Shown: positions 33,445 through 43,562 of the stretch, in pieces
Layout: the number at the start of each line of letters is the position of its first letter
How positions within the stretch are numbered: the first letter of the stretch is position 1
Assembly (NCBI RefSeq): GCF_001836165.1
Contig: NZ_KV827677.1
Coordinates: 62,001 to 126,000 of the forward strand
DNA: 64,000 nt
Source: Corynebacterium sp. HMSC036D02
Lineage (GTDB): Bacteria; Actinomycetota; Actinomycetes; Mycobacteriales; Mycobacteriaceae
Reading direction: 5' to 3'
The notes under the pieces: generated by a model
Database searches by the model: none
What the model was told of the DNA's origin: nothing
What the model saw: only the letters and a program-made list of their open reading frames with translations
Made by a program: the position numbers and the translations under genes

Positions 33445-34548
33445 ATGTGTGAAAACAGACCCTCTACCGCCCCTGACTTCCTCCTGTCCCGCGCGACGGG
33501 GTCTGTGCGTACCCAAGGCTCAGTGGCCACCTTCAGCGATGTTGACGCTGCCGTATCTGCACTGCGTGCCGGCACGGCGCCCATGGTTGTCGGCGCGCTG
33601 CCCTTCCACAAGGGTGACCCCGCGGCGCTGACCGTGCCGCGCAGCATCATCCGCGAGGACGGGCCGCTCGAACCGCACGCCTATTACCGCAGCGGCACGC
33701 TCAACGCGCGCGTGACTGGGTTTGACCCGGAGCCGGAGGAGCACCTGCGCCGCATCGAGGCGGCCATTGCCACGATCGAGGCCTCCAAGCTGGATAAGGT
33801 GGTGCTTGCACGCGCCGTCGACATCGAGTTCAATGCCCCGGTGGATCCGCTATTCGTTGCCGCGCGGCTGATTGATTTATCTTCCCACCGCGATGGCTTC
33901 ATCGCCGACCTCACTCCGGCTGGACGCCCTGGCGCAATGTTCGTCGGCTCCTCCCCAGAGGTGCTGGTTAAGAAACAAGGTTCGACGGTCACGGCCTTCC
34001 CTCTGGCTGGCTCCGCGCCCCGCCAGGCAGATAAGGCACGCGATATCAAAGCGGGCCAAGACCTCCACAACTCCGCAAAGGACCTGCGCGAGCACGCCTT
34101 CGTGGTGGATCACATCCGCCGCATTCTGCAGCCGCTGTGCGAGACCCTCGATGCTCCCACGTCCCCGCAGCTGACCTCCACCAATGAGATGTGGCATCTG
34201 GGAACGCCGATCGCGGGAACCCTTAAGGATTCGAATATTACTGCGCTCGAGCTGGCCGAGCTGGTCTACCCCACCCCGGCTATTTGCGGCACCCCCACTG
34301 AGGCCGCACAAGCGCTGATCGAAACGGCTGAAACCGACCGCGGTTTCTACGCCGGCGCAGTTGGCTGGTGCGATGATTCCGGCGACGGCGAATACATGGT
34401 GGCCATCCGCTGCGCCGAGGTGGCCGGCGATGGCCTCTCCGCCCGCGCGTGGGCAGGCGGCGGAATCGTCGTGGATTCCGACCCGACAGCCGAGCTTCAG
34501 GAAACCACGGCTAAGCTGCGCACCATTTTGCGCGCGCTCAATCTTTAG
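33445..34548 (+). CDS. Isochorismate synthase
   Basis: A 367-residue chorismate-binding enzyme (MenF/EntC/DhbC type) converting chorismate to isochorismate for menaquinone or siderophore synthesis. Motifs: LDKVVLARAVDIEF, FVGSSPEVLVKKQG, FPLAGSAPR, HLGTPIAGTL, PTPAICGTPTEAA, GFYAGAVGW and AWAGGGIVVDSDP. It is a stand-alone gene, so the pathway cannot be fixed from context; menaquinone is likely for this genus. TAGAGT (33431-33436) lies 8 bp before ATG 33445, suggesting a leaderless mRNA. Confidence 0.9.
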   Translation: MCENRPSTAPDFLLSRATGSVRTQGSVATFSDVDAAVSALRAGTAPMVVGALPFHKGDPAALTVPRSIIREDGPLEPHAYYRSGTLNARVTGFDPEPEEHLRRIEAAIATIEASKLDKVVLARAVDIEFNAPVDPLFVAARLIDLSSHRDGFIADLTPAGRPGAMFVGSSPEVLVKKQGSTVTAFPLAGSAPRQADKARDIKAGQDLHNSAKDLREHAFVVDHIRRILQPLCETLDAPTSPQLTSTNEMWHLGTPIAGTLKDSNITALELAELVYPTPAICGTPTEAAQALIETAETDRGFYAGAVGWCDDSGDGEYMVAIRCAEVAGDGLSARAWAGGGIVVDSDPTAELQETTAKLRTILRALNL

Positions 34549-34556
34549 AACAGCGT

Positions 34557-35366
34557 CTAAGCGCGCTCGATCGGGTTGGTCAGGCTACCCACGCCGGGGA
34601 TCTCGATTTCGATGGTATCGCCCGGCACCATCGGCGCCGTACCAGCCGGGGAACCCGTCGTGATGACATCACCCGGCAGCAGCGTGTAGGACTGCGAGAT
34701 CTCAGCGATGATGTGACCCATCTTCACAATCATCTGATCCGTATTGGAATCCTGCTTCTGCTCACGTTTGCCCTCGTGAGTGAGGTAGGCGTTAATCTTC
34801 TGGTCATCGAGATTGATGCAGTCCAAGTCCGTCTCAATCCACGGGCCCAGCGGGCAGAAGGTGTCGATGCCCTTCGCACGTGCCCACTGGCCATCCTGGA
34901 ACTGCAGGTCGCGCGAAGAAACATCGTTACAGATCGTGTAGCCAACTACGTGATCGCGCCACTTCTCCGGATCAATATTCTTCGATACCTTAGAAATCAC
35001 CACGGCGAGCTCGCCCTCGAACTCGACGTTGGTGGCGAACTCCGGGATCTTGATGGGTGCACCGGGGCCAATGACCGCGGTGGAGGGCTTGATAAAGATC
35101 GTCGGCGGCAGGTGCTCCGCGGATTCCTTGAAGACTTCCGCCACGTGGTCGGCGTAGTTGCGGCCCAGAGCCACGACCTTGGTGGGCAGAGTCGGCGCCA
35201 GCAAGCGCACCTCACTCAGCGGCCACTCGCGGCCAGTCGGCTCCGGTGGGGTAAACGGTGTGCCGGAAATTTCCTTGGCCACCAGCTGGTCAAGCGGGGC
35301 GTCGGCGGGGCCATCGATGATGGCGAAACAGATACCTTCGGTGTGAGCAATTCGTCCTAAACGCAT
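34557..35366 (-). CDS. odx: FAH-family oxaloacetate decarboxylase (Odx-like)
   Basis: A 269-residue fumarylacetoacetate-hydrolase-fold protein: GRNYADHVAEV, FIKPSTAVIGPG, NVEFEGELAVVI (metal ligands Glu/Glu), NDVSSRDLQF, GIDTFCPLGPW and DVITTGSPAGT. It is very close to C. glutamicum Odx, a metal-dependent oxaloacetate decarboxylase, and lies near leuB and gltX as there. ATG 35366 is preferred: TAGTAT (35374-35379) lies 7 bp upstream and overlaps the alternative ATG 35375. It converges on the isochorismate synthase gene. Confidence 0.85.
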   Translation of the reverse strand: MRLGRIAHTEGICFAIIDGPADAPLDQLVAKEISGTPFTPPEPTGREWPLSEVRLLAPTLPTKVVALGRNYADHVAEVFKESAEHLPPTIFIKPSTAVIGPGAPIKIPEFATNVEFEGELAVVISKVSKNIDPEKWRDHVVGYTICNDVSSRDLQFQDGQWARAKGIDTFCPLGPWIETDLDCINLDDQKINAYLTHEGKREQKQDSNTDQMIVKMGHIIAEISQSYTLLPGDVITTGSPAGTAPMVPGDTIEIEIPGVGSLTNPIERA

Positions 35367-35484
35367 AACGGCCATACTACTCGCAAGGATTTTTAACTCG
35401 CGATCAGGGGTCTTAGGTAAAGGTTGCAAAGAGTGCAATGCTTCTACGGGCATCAAGCTCCGCGATGAGCGCCTTCGCACAGGC

Positions 35485-36102
35485 CTAGCGCTGGGCGACG
35501 TCCCCCAAGGTCACCGCCCGCGTGTGTCCCCGTTGTGCAAGGTATAACTCGGCACAGGCCAAGGCATCACTGAGCGCATTGTGGCTTCCATAACGTGGAA
35601 GGCCATAACGCGTCCGCACGCGGGGCAGACGTAGATCCTCGCCGCGCGGGTAGGTTCCCATGCGCTCCATGTGGCGCCGCTCAAGCGCAAAGGTATCAAC
35701 CACGCTCAGGCGCGGGCGCTCCCCAAAGACCTCACGGGAGGCAGCTTCAATGAACCCCACCTCCAACGCCGCGAAATGCGCAAGTAGCGCGCGTCCCTGC
35801 GAAGCTTGGCGCAATTGCGTCACCGCGATACTTAGCTCCTCGCCGGCGTCAATGACCTCCTGAGTCAGCAGGTGGACATGTGCGTCCTCGGCCACCTGCG
35901 CGCCGCGCACCACGGTATAACCGGCACCAGATAAGTCGATGGCTCCCCCGTTGACCGGCACCCAGCCAATGGAGACAATCTTTCCCCTGCGAGGGTCAAG
36001 GTTCGTGGTCTCCATGTCCACGGCGAGCAATCCCAGGTCATCGAGCGGGGTACTGCGTGCGGGCGCGCCCCAGTCCGCTCGGCGGCTCCAGCGATTCCAC
36101 AT
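35485..36102 (-). CDS. DnaQ-like 3'-5' exonuclease
   Basis: A 205-residue DEDD-family exonuclease with ExoI VDMETTNLD (Asp/Glu pair), ExoII near ALLAHFAALEVGF, and ExoIII HNALSDALACAEL (His and Asp, DEDDh type). It begins directly after the stop of the DUF294 protein gene (1 bp apart), a pairing seen widely in bacteria; the joint function is unknown. The N-terminal 20 residues are Trp/Arg-rich and precede the fold. Confidence 0.88.
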   Translation of the reverse strand: MWNRWSRRADWGAPARSTPLDDLGLLAVDMETTNLDPRRGKIVSIGWVPVNGGAIDLSGAGYTVVRGAQVAEDAHVHLLTQEVIDAGEELSIAVTQLRQASQGRALLAHFAALEVGFIEAASREVFGERPRLSVVDTFALERRHMERMGTYPRGEDLRLPRVRTRYGLPRYGSHNALSDALACAELYLAQRGHTRAVTLGDVAQR

Positions 36103-37971
36103 TTAGATATTCCTCACCGGATACTTGGTCGCCAACGCATTCTGCATCGATTTGATGGCACGGAAAGCATCGCGCAGGTGTTCTCGCTCCATGCGGCCCA
36201 AACTCTTGGGGTCGATGTGGTAGTTCGGCTGCTGCCCTTCACGCAGCTGGCGGGCCTGGTGTTGGAAGGACAGGGAGCGCAGGTAATCGAACGCGTCGAG
36301 AAGCTCCTGCGCACCCTGGCGGCTCACCGCATTACCCGCTGCTTCCCTGAGGCGTTGGCGCGTATCCACCACCGTGGAGCCGGAGGCCAAGGCGAAGAGC
36401 CGGGCCATCTGCACGATGCCCGCTGTTCCGCCCTTTTTGATGTCGAGGGTATTGGCGTAGTCACCATCGCGCTCCACCACGAGCCCCCGAAACAAAGTCA
36501 GCGGCGGCTCACGGCGCGCGGCCAAGCTAGCCAGGTGGGCGTGCAAGCGCGTTGCCCCTTGACCCATCTCTACGGCAGCAGTGTGAACGTCCCGGCCCAG
36601 CGCCTCGCTTCCATAGAGCACCCGGAAGTCGAAGAAAATCTGCGCGTTGAGCAGCGCCTCCGGTTGAGGGTCTCGAATCCACCGGCGAAAGGTTTCGATC
36701 CATTGGGAGCGCGTCATCCGCCACTGAGCGGTCATGGCCATCATGTCCCCAGGGCACAGGATCTGCCCGGCGTCGGCTAAGCCCTGGCATACAAAGGAAC
36801 TAAGCCGCGCGAAATACTCTCCATGCGCAGCGGCATCGAAATCATCCGCGAGGACTAGCGCATTATCTTGGTCTGAGGCCAGCGCCATCTCTCGCCTTCC
36901 CTGCGAGCCCACGGCCACGAAGGCATACTCGACAGGCGGAGGACCAAGCTCTTCCTCCGCCAGCGTGCACAAGCGCCGTGCCACAGCATCGGCGGCAAGC
37001 GTGACCAGGCTCGAGGATTCCGCCGGTGTGGAGCCGCGTTCCACGAAGCGCCCGGCCAGGCGCATGGCCTCAAGAAAAGCACCGTTGAGCTCAGCGGCAC
37101 TCGTGCGCCGTGAAAGATCCGCAGCGAGGTAGACCGGATCGTTGTGCAGCAGCCGGGTAACGTCCGACTGCGTAACTATTCCCTGTAAGGCCCCTTCTTT
37201 GACCACCGGTAAATGGTGGATGCCGCGCTCGGCCATGTGCAAGAGGGCTTCCATGGCCGGGGCATCTGCCGACACCCTGAGGGGCTGAGGCGTCATGATC
37301 TCCCCCACTGGCTCGGCAGGGTCGCGCTGGGCGGCGAGCACCCGAGTTCGCAGATCGCGGTCGGTCAGTATTCCCGTGAGCCGCTTATCTGACTCTGGGC
37401 CCGGTTCCACGACGAGTAAGGAAGAAACGCCATGTTCTGTCATCAGCAATGCAGCATCGCGGATGGTGGTTGCGGCTGGCGCGGTGACCACGTCGGTCCG
37501 AATAAGCTCCCGCAGCGGCGTGCGGAGCACGTCTGTTGGTGCGGATTCGGTGAGCTCGCGCGCTGCTGCTCGGATCTGACGGGACTGCGCTGAAAAGAAA
37601 CGCGCGATGTCAGGGTTCCGCTCAGCGAGTTGGCTAAAGGCCTCCTGCTCAAGAGTAAAGACGAGGCTATCCTCCACCGCGACCATCTCATAGGCAGAGA
37701 CCGGCTCTCCCTGCAATGTGGAGTAGCCAAAGGTAAGGCCAGATTCGCGGCGGTCCAGTAACACGCCTTCCTCTCCCACCACATCAATCGCACCGGTGCG
37801 GATGATGTGGAGATGAGCATTCTCTTCCCCCATCTTTATGGGAATCTCCCCGCGACGCAGGTAGATCATGCTCAGCTGAGAGGACAGTGCGGTGAGCTCT
37901 TCCTCCGGCAGACGGGAGAAGGGCTCATGCTGGGCGAGGAAGCTAGTGACCTCGTCTATTTCGACGCTCAT
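36103..37971 (-). CDS. cNMP-binding/CBS/DUF294 nucleotidyltransferase-like protein
   Basis: A 622-residue protein: cyclic-nucleotide-binding-like domain at about 15-130, two CBS domains at about 155-290 (LLMTEHGVSSLLVVE, GILTDRDL, ERGIHHLPVV, GIVTQSDV), a DUF294 nucleotidyltransferase domain with GSQGRREMALASDQDNAL (GS motif and D-x-D) at about 345-480, and the helical DUF294 C domain. It is thought to act as a regulated nucleotidyltransferase, substrate unknown. TATGGT (37978-37983) 6 bp before ATG 37971 suggests a leaderless start. It is coupled to the exonuclease gene. Confidence 0.88.
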   Translation of the reverse strand: MSVEIDEVTSFLAQHEPFSRLPEEELTALSSQLSMIYLRRGEIPIKMGEENAHLHIIRTGAIDVVGEEGVLLDRRESGLTFGYSTLQGEPVSAYEMVAVEDSLVFTLEQEAFSQLAERNPDIARFFSAQSRQIRAAARELTESAPTDVLRTPLRELIRTDVVTAPAATTIRDAALLMTEHGVSSLLVVEPGPESDKRLTGILTDRDLRTRVLAAQRDPAEPVGEIMTPQPLRVSADAPAMEALLHMAERGIHHLPVVKEGALQGIVTQSDVTRLLHNDPVYLAADLSRRTSAAELNGAFLEAMRLAGRFVERGSTPAESSSLVTLAADAVARRLCTLAEEELGPPPVEYAFVAVGSQGRREMALASDQDNALVLADDFDAAAHGEYFARLSSFVCQGLADAGQILCPGDMMAMTAQWRMTRSQWIETFRRWIRDPQPEALLNAQIFFDFRVLYGSEALGRDVHTAAVEMGQGATRLHAHLASLAARREPPLTLFRGLVVERDGDYANTLDIKKGGTAGIVQMARLFALASGSTVVDTRQRLREAAGNAVSRQGAQELLDAFDYLRSLSFQHQARQLREGQQPNYHIDPKSLGRMEREHLRDAFRAIKSMQNALATKYPVRNI

Positions 37972-37988
37972 GCGCCAACCATACAGCG

Positions 37989-39008
37989 CTAAGCACTGAG
38001 CGCGGCGGCGATTCGATCACCAATTTCAGTGGTACGCGCCTGTGCATCATTGCGGGCGGAAACATCAGCGGCCACGGCCTCTTCGATGCGCACGGCGTTC
38101 TCCTCGTCACCAAGGTGGCGCAGCAACATCGCCGCCGACAGGATCGCCGCGGTGGGATCCGCGATGCCCTTGCCCGCGATATCCGGTGCGGAACCGTGAA
38201 CCGGTTCAAACATGGAGGGGTTAGCCCCGGAGGCATCAATGTTGCCGGAGGCGGCCAAACCGATGCCACCGGTGACAGCACCGGCCAGGTCAGTCAGAAT
38301 GTCACCAAAGAGGTTATCGGTCACGATGACGTCGTAGCGAGCGGGATCGGTGACCATGTAGATGGTTGCGGCATCGATGTGGTTGTAATCCACGGTGACC
38401 TCCGGGAATTCCTGAGCTACCTCGTTTACGGTGCGCTGCCAGAGCCCACCGGCGTTGACCAAAACGTTGGTCTTGTGCACCAACGTGACGTGTTTGCGGC
38501 GGGACATCGCACGCTTGAAAGCATCCCGCACCACGCGCTCAACGCCGTAGCGAGTGTTCTGGGAAACCTCCGAGGCCACCTCGTGCTCGGTTCCTTCGCG
38601 CAGCGTGCCGCCGTTTCCGCAGTACAATCCCTCAGTGCCTTCACGGACGACGACAAAATCGATATCGCCCGGGTTCGCCAGCGGCGAGGTGGACGTCGGG
38701 TACAGCTTGGAGGGGCGCAGGTTGACGTGATGGTCCAGGGCGAAACGCATCTTCAGCAGCAAGCCGCGCTCAAGCACACCGGGCGGGACCTCACCGGGTG
38801 CACCAATGGCGCCGAGCAGGATGGCGTCGTGCTCACGCAGGGATGCCAGGTCGGCGTCGGTAAGCAGCTCCCCGTTGCGCAGGTAACGTCGTGCACCAAG
38901 GTCATAGTCCGTAACCTCGACATCCTGACGAACCGCACGCAGGACCTTCAATGCCTCCGCGGTTACCTCGGGACCAATGCCGTCGCCGCCAATCACTGCC
39001 AGTTTCAT
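37989..39008 (-). CDS. leuB: 3-isopropylmalate dehydrogenase
   Basis: LeuB oxidatively decarboxylates 3-isopropylmalate in leucine synthesis. The 339-residue protein has [28 protein letters not shown], the [18 protein letters not shown] motif with metal ligands, and [18 protein letters not shown] 39008 has AAAGGAATCCC upstream; the open frame to 39110 covers the control region and is not coding. It stands alone, apart from leuCD. Confidence 0.96.
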   Translation of the reverse strand: MKLAVIGGDGIGPEVTAEALKVLRAVRQDVEVTDYDLGARRYLRNGELLTDADLASLREHDAILLGAIGAPGEVPPGVLERGLLLKMRFALDHHVNLRPSKLYPTSTSPLANPGDIDFVVVREGTEGLYCGNGGTLREGTEHEVASEVSQNTRYGVERVVRDAFKRAMSRRKHVTLVHKTNVLVNAGGLWQRTVNEVAQEFPEVTVDYNHIDAATIYMVTDPARYDVIVTDNLFGDILTDLAGAVTGGIGLAASGNIDASGANPSMFEPVHGSAPDIAGKGIADPTAAILSAAMLLRHLGDEENAVRIEEAVAADVSARNDAQARTTEIGDRIAAALSA

Positions 39009-39023
39009 TTTGTGGGATTCCTT

Positions 39024-39048
39024 TCTCACATATTGGATACTTGTGAGA
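39024..39048 (-). promoter_or_regulatory. Inverted repeat upstream of leuB
   Basis: Perfect 7-bp arms TCTCACA (39024-39030) and TGTGAGA (39042-39048) with an 11-bp spacer lie 15-40 bp before the leuB start. A repressor operator, perhaps for LtbR, is likely; the sequence differs from the palindrome in front of leuC. Confidence 0.5.
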
Positions 39049-39079
39049 GTACCACTCTCTCGGCTCCGGCGACGGCAAA

Positions 39080-39115
39080 CCCCCGTGAAGAACCGCGGAC
39101 GATCCTTCACGGGGG
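39080..39115 (-). terminator. Terminator after serA
   Basis: Perfect 11-bp arms (39080-39090 and 39105-39115; core CCCCCGTGAAG) with a 14-nt loop, 27 bp after the serA stop, followed by TTTG on the minus strand. It separates serA from leuB. Confidence 0.75.
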
Positions 39116-39142
39116 CTGCTGCGTAATGTTCAACGCCGTGGA

Positions 39143-40729
39143 CTATGCATCCAGGACGAGCTGGCGGCAGGTAGCCCCCAGCGCCGCGTTGATTTCCTCG
39201 ACCAGCTCCTCCGGCACCTCACGTTCGACGCGCAGGATGAGCACAGCATCGGAGGCATCCTTGCCCTGGGTCAGGGCGGCAGCCACGATGTTGATGCCTG
39301 CAGCGCCCAGCTTGGTGCCCACGGTGCCCAGTGCGCCCGGGGCATCCTTGTAGGAGAAGAAGAGGTTGCGGCCGGTAGCGCGCATGTCGACGCCGCGGCC
39401 ATTGATGCGGATAATCTTCTCCACACCATCGATACCTGTCAGGGCGCCGGTGAGCTGGGAAACCAGACCATTAGGACCGATGACCTTCACGCGCACCGAG
39501 GAGCGGTGGCCCTTCGACTCCACGTTGGTCTTAACATCTACGGTCACGCCGCGGCTTTCGGCGATCTTCATGGCATTGACGAAGGTAACGGCCTCCGAGA
39601 CAACACCAGAAAACAGTCCACGAACAGCAGACAGTCCGAGTGCCGAGACATCCTCGTTGGCCAGCTCACCGCAGGCCTCGACCTCAACAGCAACCGGCGC
39701 TGCATCCAGCAGGTTGCCGGCCACCAGGCCCAGCTTACGGGTCAGATCCAGCCAACCGGATACTTCCTCGCCGACCTTGCCGCCTTCAACGTTGACGGCG
39801 TCGGCCACAAACTCACCGGCCAGCGCCTTCAAGACCGAAGCGGCCACATCGGTACCTGCACGGTCCTGTGCCTCTACCGTGGAAGCACCCAGGTGCGGGG
39901 ACACGGTTACCTGCGGGAGCTCGAAGAGAGGGGAATCGGTGCAGGGCTCGGAAGCATAAACATCGAAACCGGCGCCGCGGTGGTGGCCCGACTTGATGGA
40001 CTCAGCCAGCGCTGCCTCATCCACGAGGCCACCGCGGGCAGCGTTGATAATGATCTGCCCCTTCTTGGCCTTAGCCAAGAGTTCAGCATCAAACATGCCG
40101 GCGGTCTCCGGCGTCTTGGGCAGGTGAATGGTGACAAAGTCAGAGCGGGACATGAGCTCTTCAAGGCTCACCAGCTCTACACCCAGCGCCGCTGCGCGAG
40201 CCGGATTGGCATAAGGATCGTAGGCGATGACGGTGGTCTCAAAAGCCAGCAAGCGCTGTGCGAAGAGCTGGCCGATGTGGCCGAAGCCCACGATGCCGAT
40301 GGTCTTGCCATAGATCTCGACGCCCTTGAAGGAGGAACGCTTCCACTCACCCTGGCGCAGGGACTGATCCGCTGCCGGCACTTGGCGGGCGGTGGCCAGA
40401 AGCAGCGCGATGGCCTGCTCACAAGCGGAGTGGATGTTGGAGGTCGGAGCGTTGACAACCATGACGCCACGCTCGGTGGCAGCGGGGATATCAACATTGT
40501 CCAAACCGACACCAGCGCGGCCCACAATCTTGAGGTTCTCCGCGGCGGCCAGCACCTCCGCATCCACGGTCGTGGCAGAGCGGACGAGGAGGGCGTCAGC
40601 CTCCGGCACCGCGGCGAGCAGCTCCGCGCGATTTGGACCATCTACCCAACGGACCTCGACGGTGTCCCCGAGAGCATCGACGGTGGATTCTGCAAGCTTA
40701 TCGGCGATAAGAACGACCGGCTTCGACAT
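39143..40729 (-). CDS. serA: D-3-phosphoglycerate dehydrogenase
   Basis: SerA makes 3-phosphohydroxypyruvate, the first step of serine synthesis. The 528-residue long form has [16 protein letters not shown], the NAD motif [14 protein letters not shown], catalytic [13 protein letters not shown] (Arg) and [14 protein letters not shown] (His), then an intervening domain and a C-terminal ACT domain ([19 protein letters not shown]). AAAGGAAG precedes ATG 40729. Confidence 0.96.
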   Translation of the reverse strand: MSKPVVLIADKLAESTVDALGDTVEVRWVDGPNRAELLAAVPEADALLVRSATTVDAEVLAAAENLKIVGRAGVGLDNVDIPAATERGVMVVNAPTSNIHSACEQAIALLLATARQVPAADQSLRQGEWKRSSFKGVEIYGKTIGIVGFGHIGQLFAQRLLAFETTVIAYDPYANPARAAALGVELVSLEELMSRSDFVTIHLPKTPETAGMFDAELLAKAKKGQIIINAARGGLVDEAALAESIKSGHHRGAGFDVYASEPCTDSPLFELPQVTVSPHLGASTVEAQDRAGTDVAASVLKALAGEFVADAVNVEGGKVGEEVSGWLDLTRKLGLVAGNLLDAAPVAVEVEACGELANEDVSALGLSAVRGLFSGVVSEAVTFVNAMKIAESRGVTVDVKTNVESKGHRSSVRVKVIGPNGLVSQLTGALTGIDGVEKIIRINGRGVDMRATGRNLFFSYKDAPGALGTVGTKLGAAGINIVAAALTQGKDASDAVLILRVEREVPEELVEEINAALGATCRQLVLDA

Positions 40730-40773
40730 AACTTCCTTTACTAGTCAGAATTGGAGATGCCGAGAAGTGTAGT

Positions 40774-41697
40774 TTATTCTTTCCAGCCCTGAGTGATTTT
40801 ATGCGTGAATTCTGTCACTGAACCGAATTCCGGCCCGAGGGCCACGATCGGCCCGTCTGATAGCCCCGCTGTAATCGCCGCGCCGGCCTTCGTCGCTGTC
40901 GGATCCTGGTCCTCCATCACGAACACCGTACCGCCATATGCGGTGGCATTCACCACATTGGCCAAGGGACTATCTTTCGTCGCCACGATAACCGGTGCCA
41001 TTTGCGCATCACGGCGCGCTTGCGCGGGAATCGCCGGCATCTTCTCCTTGCTAAGGTGCTGCGGCAGCGGCTCCCACGCGGCCTTGAGCTCCGTTTTCGT
41101 GGAGGAATCCAAGCGGGCGATGGTATCAACCATGCGCTCACGGTTCACCACCACTTTGGAATCAAAACGAAAAGCGGTGTACTCCCCCAACGCCTTGGTG
41201 TTTCCTGGGTCGTGGATAACCTCGAGTTGCCCGTTCTGGCTAGCCCACGGCACGTTGCCGATAACGAGGATTTGATCAACGTCAAGGTCATTGATCAGTT
41301 GTGAAATCTGCGGGCGAATCGAATCATCGTAGGTCACCATGGGAACGCGCTGCGACACACTCAACGTCGCCGCCCGCAAGGCCGCAGCATCTGTCTCCTC
41401 GGCCAGGATCAGCGTATTACTCTCCTTGAAGAATAAGCGTGCCGAGTCTATTCCCCAGCGATCCCCAACAACGGTAACTTCATTGGCGAATTGCGGATCA
41501 ATGAGCCGCAGGCGGTTTTCCTCACTCGCCCGAGCCAGGTCAATTTCTGCTTCAGGGAGAGCGGTGATGTCTTGAGTCAAGAGGGGCTCACCGCGTCCCA
41601 GCGATGAGCACCCCACGACCCCCAGAGCGGTCATGCCCAGCAGCACCGCCGAGGACACGACCTTTAGCCCACGTGGAGATGGAACCTTAACGAGCAA
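40774..41697 (-). CDS. Putative lipoprotein with CWB2-like units
   Basis: A 307-residue protein with a lipoprotein signal (VVSSAVLLGMTALGVVGC). Two segments, about 65-160 (NEVTVVGDRWGIDSARLFF, VDQILVIGNVP) and about 240-300 (APVIVATKDSPLANVVNA, DGPIVALGPEFGS), resemble cell-wall-binding repeat 2 units (PF04122) by eye. The start is TTG 41697, behind AGGAGGGG; the frame is open to GTG 41748. It overlaps the end of the DUF262 gene by 11 bp, so the two are co-translated. The function is unknown. Confidence 0.65.
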   Translation of the reverse strand: MLVKVPSPRGLKVVSSAVLLGMTALGVVGCSSLGRGEPLLTQDITALPEAEIDLARASEENRLRLIDPQFANEVTVVGDRWGIDSARLFFKESNTLILAEETDAAALRAATLSVSQRVPMVTYDDSIRPQISQLINDLDVDQILVIGNVPWASQNGQLEVIHDPGNTKALGEYTAFRFDSKVVVNRERMVDTIARLDSSTKTELKAAWEPLPQHLSKEKMPAIPAQARRDAQMAPVIVATKDSPLANVVNATAYGGTVFVMEDQDPTATKAGAAITAGLSDGPIVALGPEFGSVTEFTHKITQGWKE

Positions 41698-43480
41698 AGG
41701 CCTGCGGCCCCTCCTCGCCACCAGAGAGGTTCGCCTCGTCCACGTCACGCACTACCTTTTTGTTGAGCGCGTATTCAACAATGCCGACGAAGCGCTCGCG
41801 GCGGTCAGCAAAGAACTGGTGCACAGTCTTCGCGGTCAACAGCTCCGGTTCCAGTTCGTGGGAGGCCAGCACGCTATCAAACTCAGCATCCTCCATGATC
41901 GACTTCGACTGCACGCGCGGCAGGTAGCGCTCGGGCGAATGCCCATCGATGACAACCTCGGTGCGCTTGCCCATCGGAGTGCGGTTCAGCACGGAGTTTG
42001 CCAGTACGCCGCTGACGCCGTGACGCTCACACCAGCGAAGCGGGAAGACGGGGAAGAAGCCCGGCTGCAGCTCCTCAAAGCTATGGCGGCTAAACGGACG
42101 GCCCGTACGCCAGTCCTTCGCGCCACGAGCCATGAGCAGGGCATACAGACCGTGCCACACCCCGTCGTGCTCCCCTACCGACAACAGGCGGGACTCGCGG
42201 AAGGAGGCATCTCGGACGGTCTTTGGAACATCCTCGGTGTCGCCGGCGACCCACGCGGTGACCTCGTCAACATCGCGCGCTGCACGTAGCTTCACGGCGG
42301 AGGAGCCGTAGAGCTCACCAAAGACGCCGCTCCAGAACCACTGATTGAGGCGGTCCCAGGCATCCTGACTCGACAGCACGCCCTTCTTCTCAGCCAGACG
42401 CGCCAGAATAACCGCCAGCGGAATGATCTGCTCGGAATAAGGAACCTGCTCAAGGGAAAGTATGCAACGCTCAGCCAGGAACTCTGCGACTTCGCGGAAA
42501 GTAATCACCAGGGTCTGCGAAGCCTTGCGGTATTCGGCGAGCGAGAGCTGCAGGATGTCTTCGCGCTGGCCGCCGGCATTGCCCTTCTCCCCCGACACCA
42601 ACAGCGATACTGCCGAGAGGAATTCATTGCGGCCGATGCCGTCGAGCGCTGGGAAGGCACGTAGCTGCTTCTCGACGCCTGCCCAGTCCTCCGCCAAGTG
42701 GAAGTCCGGGTCCTCGGAGGCAAAGACTGCCGTGAGGAGGTCGAAGACATCCATCTGTAATCCGGCCGAGTTCACCTGGGCAAAGATGGAGCCGATACCA
42801 GCGCTGGCCGTTTCGCGGGAAAGGCGAATCATCGGCACAGTGTAGCCGGACAGCGGGCGCAGGATGCGGTTATTGAAGGCAGCGACGACATCGCGGTTGG
42901 CGCCATCGTTGGCAGCGGCGAGCTCGAAGAGCATGCTGGTGCCCTCCTCGCTCAGCAGCGCGGAGACGGGAATGCAGCATGCTTGAACCGCGGCCTCGCG
43001 GCTGTTCAGAGAATCGTCGAGGTCCGGCGCGAAGTGAGAGCGCAGCTCTCCGTGCTGATTGATGGCGAAGACTGCTTCATCCGGCATGATGTCTTCAGAA
43101 GTGGCTTTGTGCAGGTCCACAAAGTACTTGCGGGAAACCTTCTTGGAGCGGAAGTCTGTGGTATCAACAAAACCCTCACCACGGAAGCAGTGGTACAGAG
43201 TGGTCAGCCTCTGCTGGCCATCGAGCAACAGCAGGCCCGGGTTTACCCCGGTGTTGGGCGCACCCGCGAGCGGCCGCGGCCGAAAGCGCATAGCCTCGTT
43301 GCGGGTATCCAAGGCCATGAACGCGCCGAGTGGGTAGCCGCGCAGCACAGTGACGATCAGCGATCTGATGCGGTCCTCATCCCAGGCATAGGAGCGCTGA
43401 AAATCTGGAAGCTGAATATCACCGCGATCGATGCGAGCGAAAAGGTCATTAAGGTCATAACTTGGCGTAGAGAAACCCAT
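41687..43480 (-). CDS. Solitary DUF262 (GmrS-type/ParB-like) protein
   Basis: A 597-residue cytoplasmic protein. The N-terminal 110 residues carry the DUF262 motifs: LPDFQRSYAWDEDRIRSLI, LRGYPLGAFMAL and LLLDGQQRLTTLYHCF (nucleotide-dependent ParB/sulfiredoxin-like fold of type IV restriction GmrSD and other defence proteins). The rest is helical; a late segment (VLANSVLNRTPMG, SPERYLPRV) recalls the Asn-rich part of DUF1524/HNH nucleases, but no clear catalytic His is seen. No methylase or partner nuclease is nearby. TAGGCT (43488-43493) 7 bp before ATG 43480 suggests a leaderless start. It lies between ilvC and serA. Confidence 0.78.
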   Translation of the reverse strand: MGFSTPSYDLNDLFARIDRGDIQLPDFQRSYAWDEDRIRSLIVTVLRGYPLGAFMALDTRNEAMRFRPRPLAGAPNTGVNPGLLLLDGQQRLTTLYHCFRGEGFVDTTDFRSKKVSRKYFVDLHKATSEDIMPDEAVFAINQHGELRSHFAPDLDDSLNSREAAVQACCIPVSALLSEEGTSMLFELAAANDGANRDVVAAFNNRILRPLSGYTVPMIRLSRETASAGIGSIFAQVNSAGLQMDVFDLLTAVFASEDPDFHLAEDWAGVEKQLRAFPALDGIGRNEFLSAVSLLVSGEKGNAGGQREDILQLSLAEYRKASQTLVITFREVAEFLAERCILSLEQVPYSEQIIPLAVILARLAEKKGVLSSQDAWDRLNQWFWSGVFGELYGSSAVKLRAARDVDEVTAWVAGDTEDVPKTVRDASFRESRLLSVGEHDGVWHGLYALLMARGAKDWRTGRPFSRHSFEELQPGFFPVFPLRWCERHGVSGVLANSVLNRTPMGKRTEVVIDGHSPERYLPRVQSKSIMEDAEFDSVLASHELEPELLTAKTVHQFFADRRERFVGIVEYALNKKVVRDVDEANLSGGEEGPQAFAR

Positions 43481-43562
43481 GGCCTCGAGCCTACCGCCAA
43501 ATGTGGGAACGTGCCCGTTTGTGCGCGAACATCACATTGCGGGCACCAAGCCCCGGGTAATG

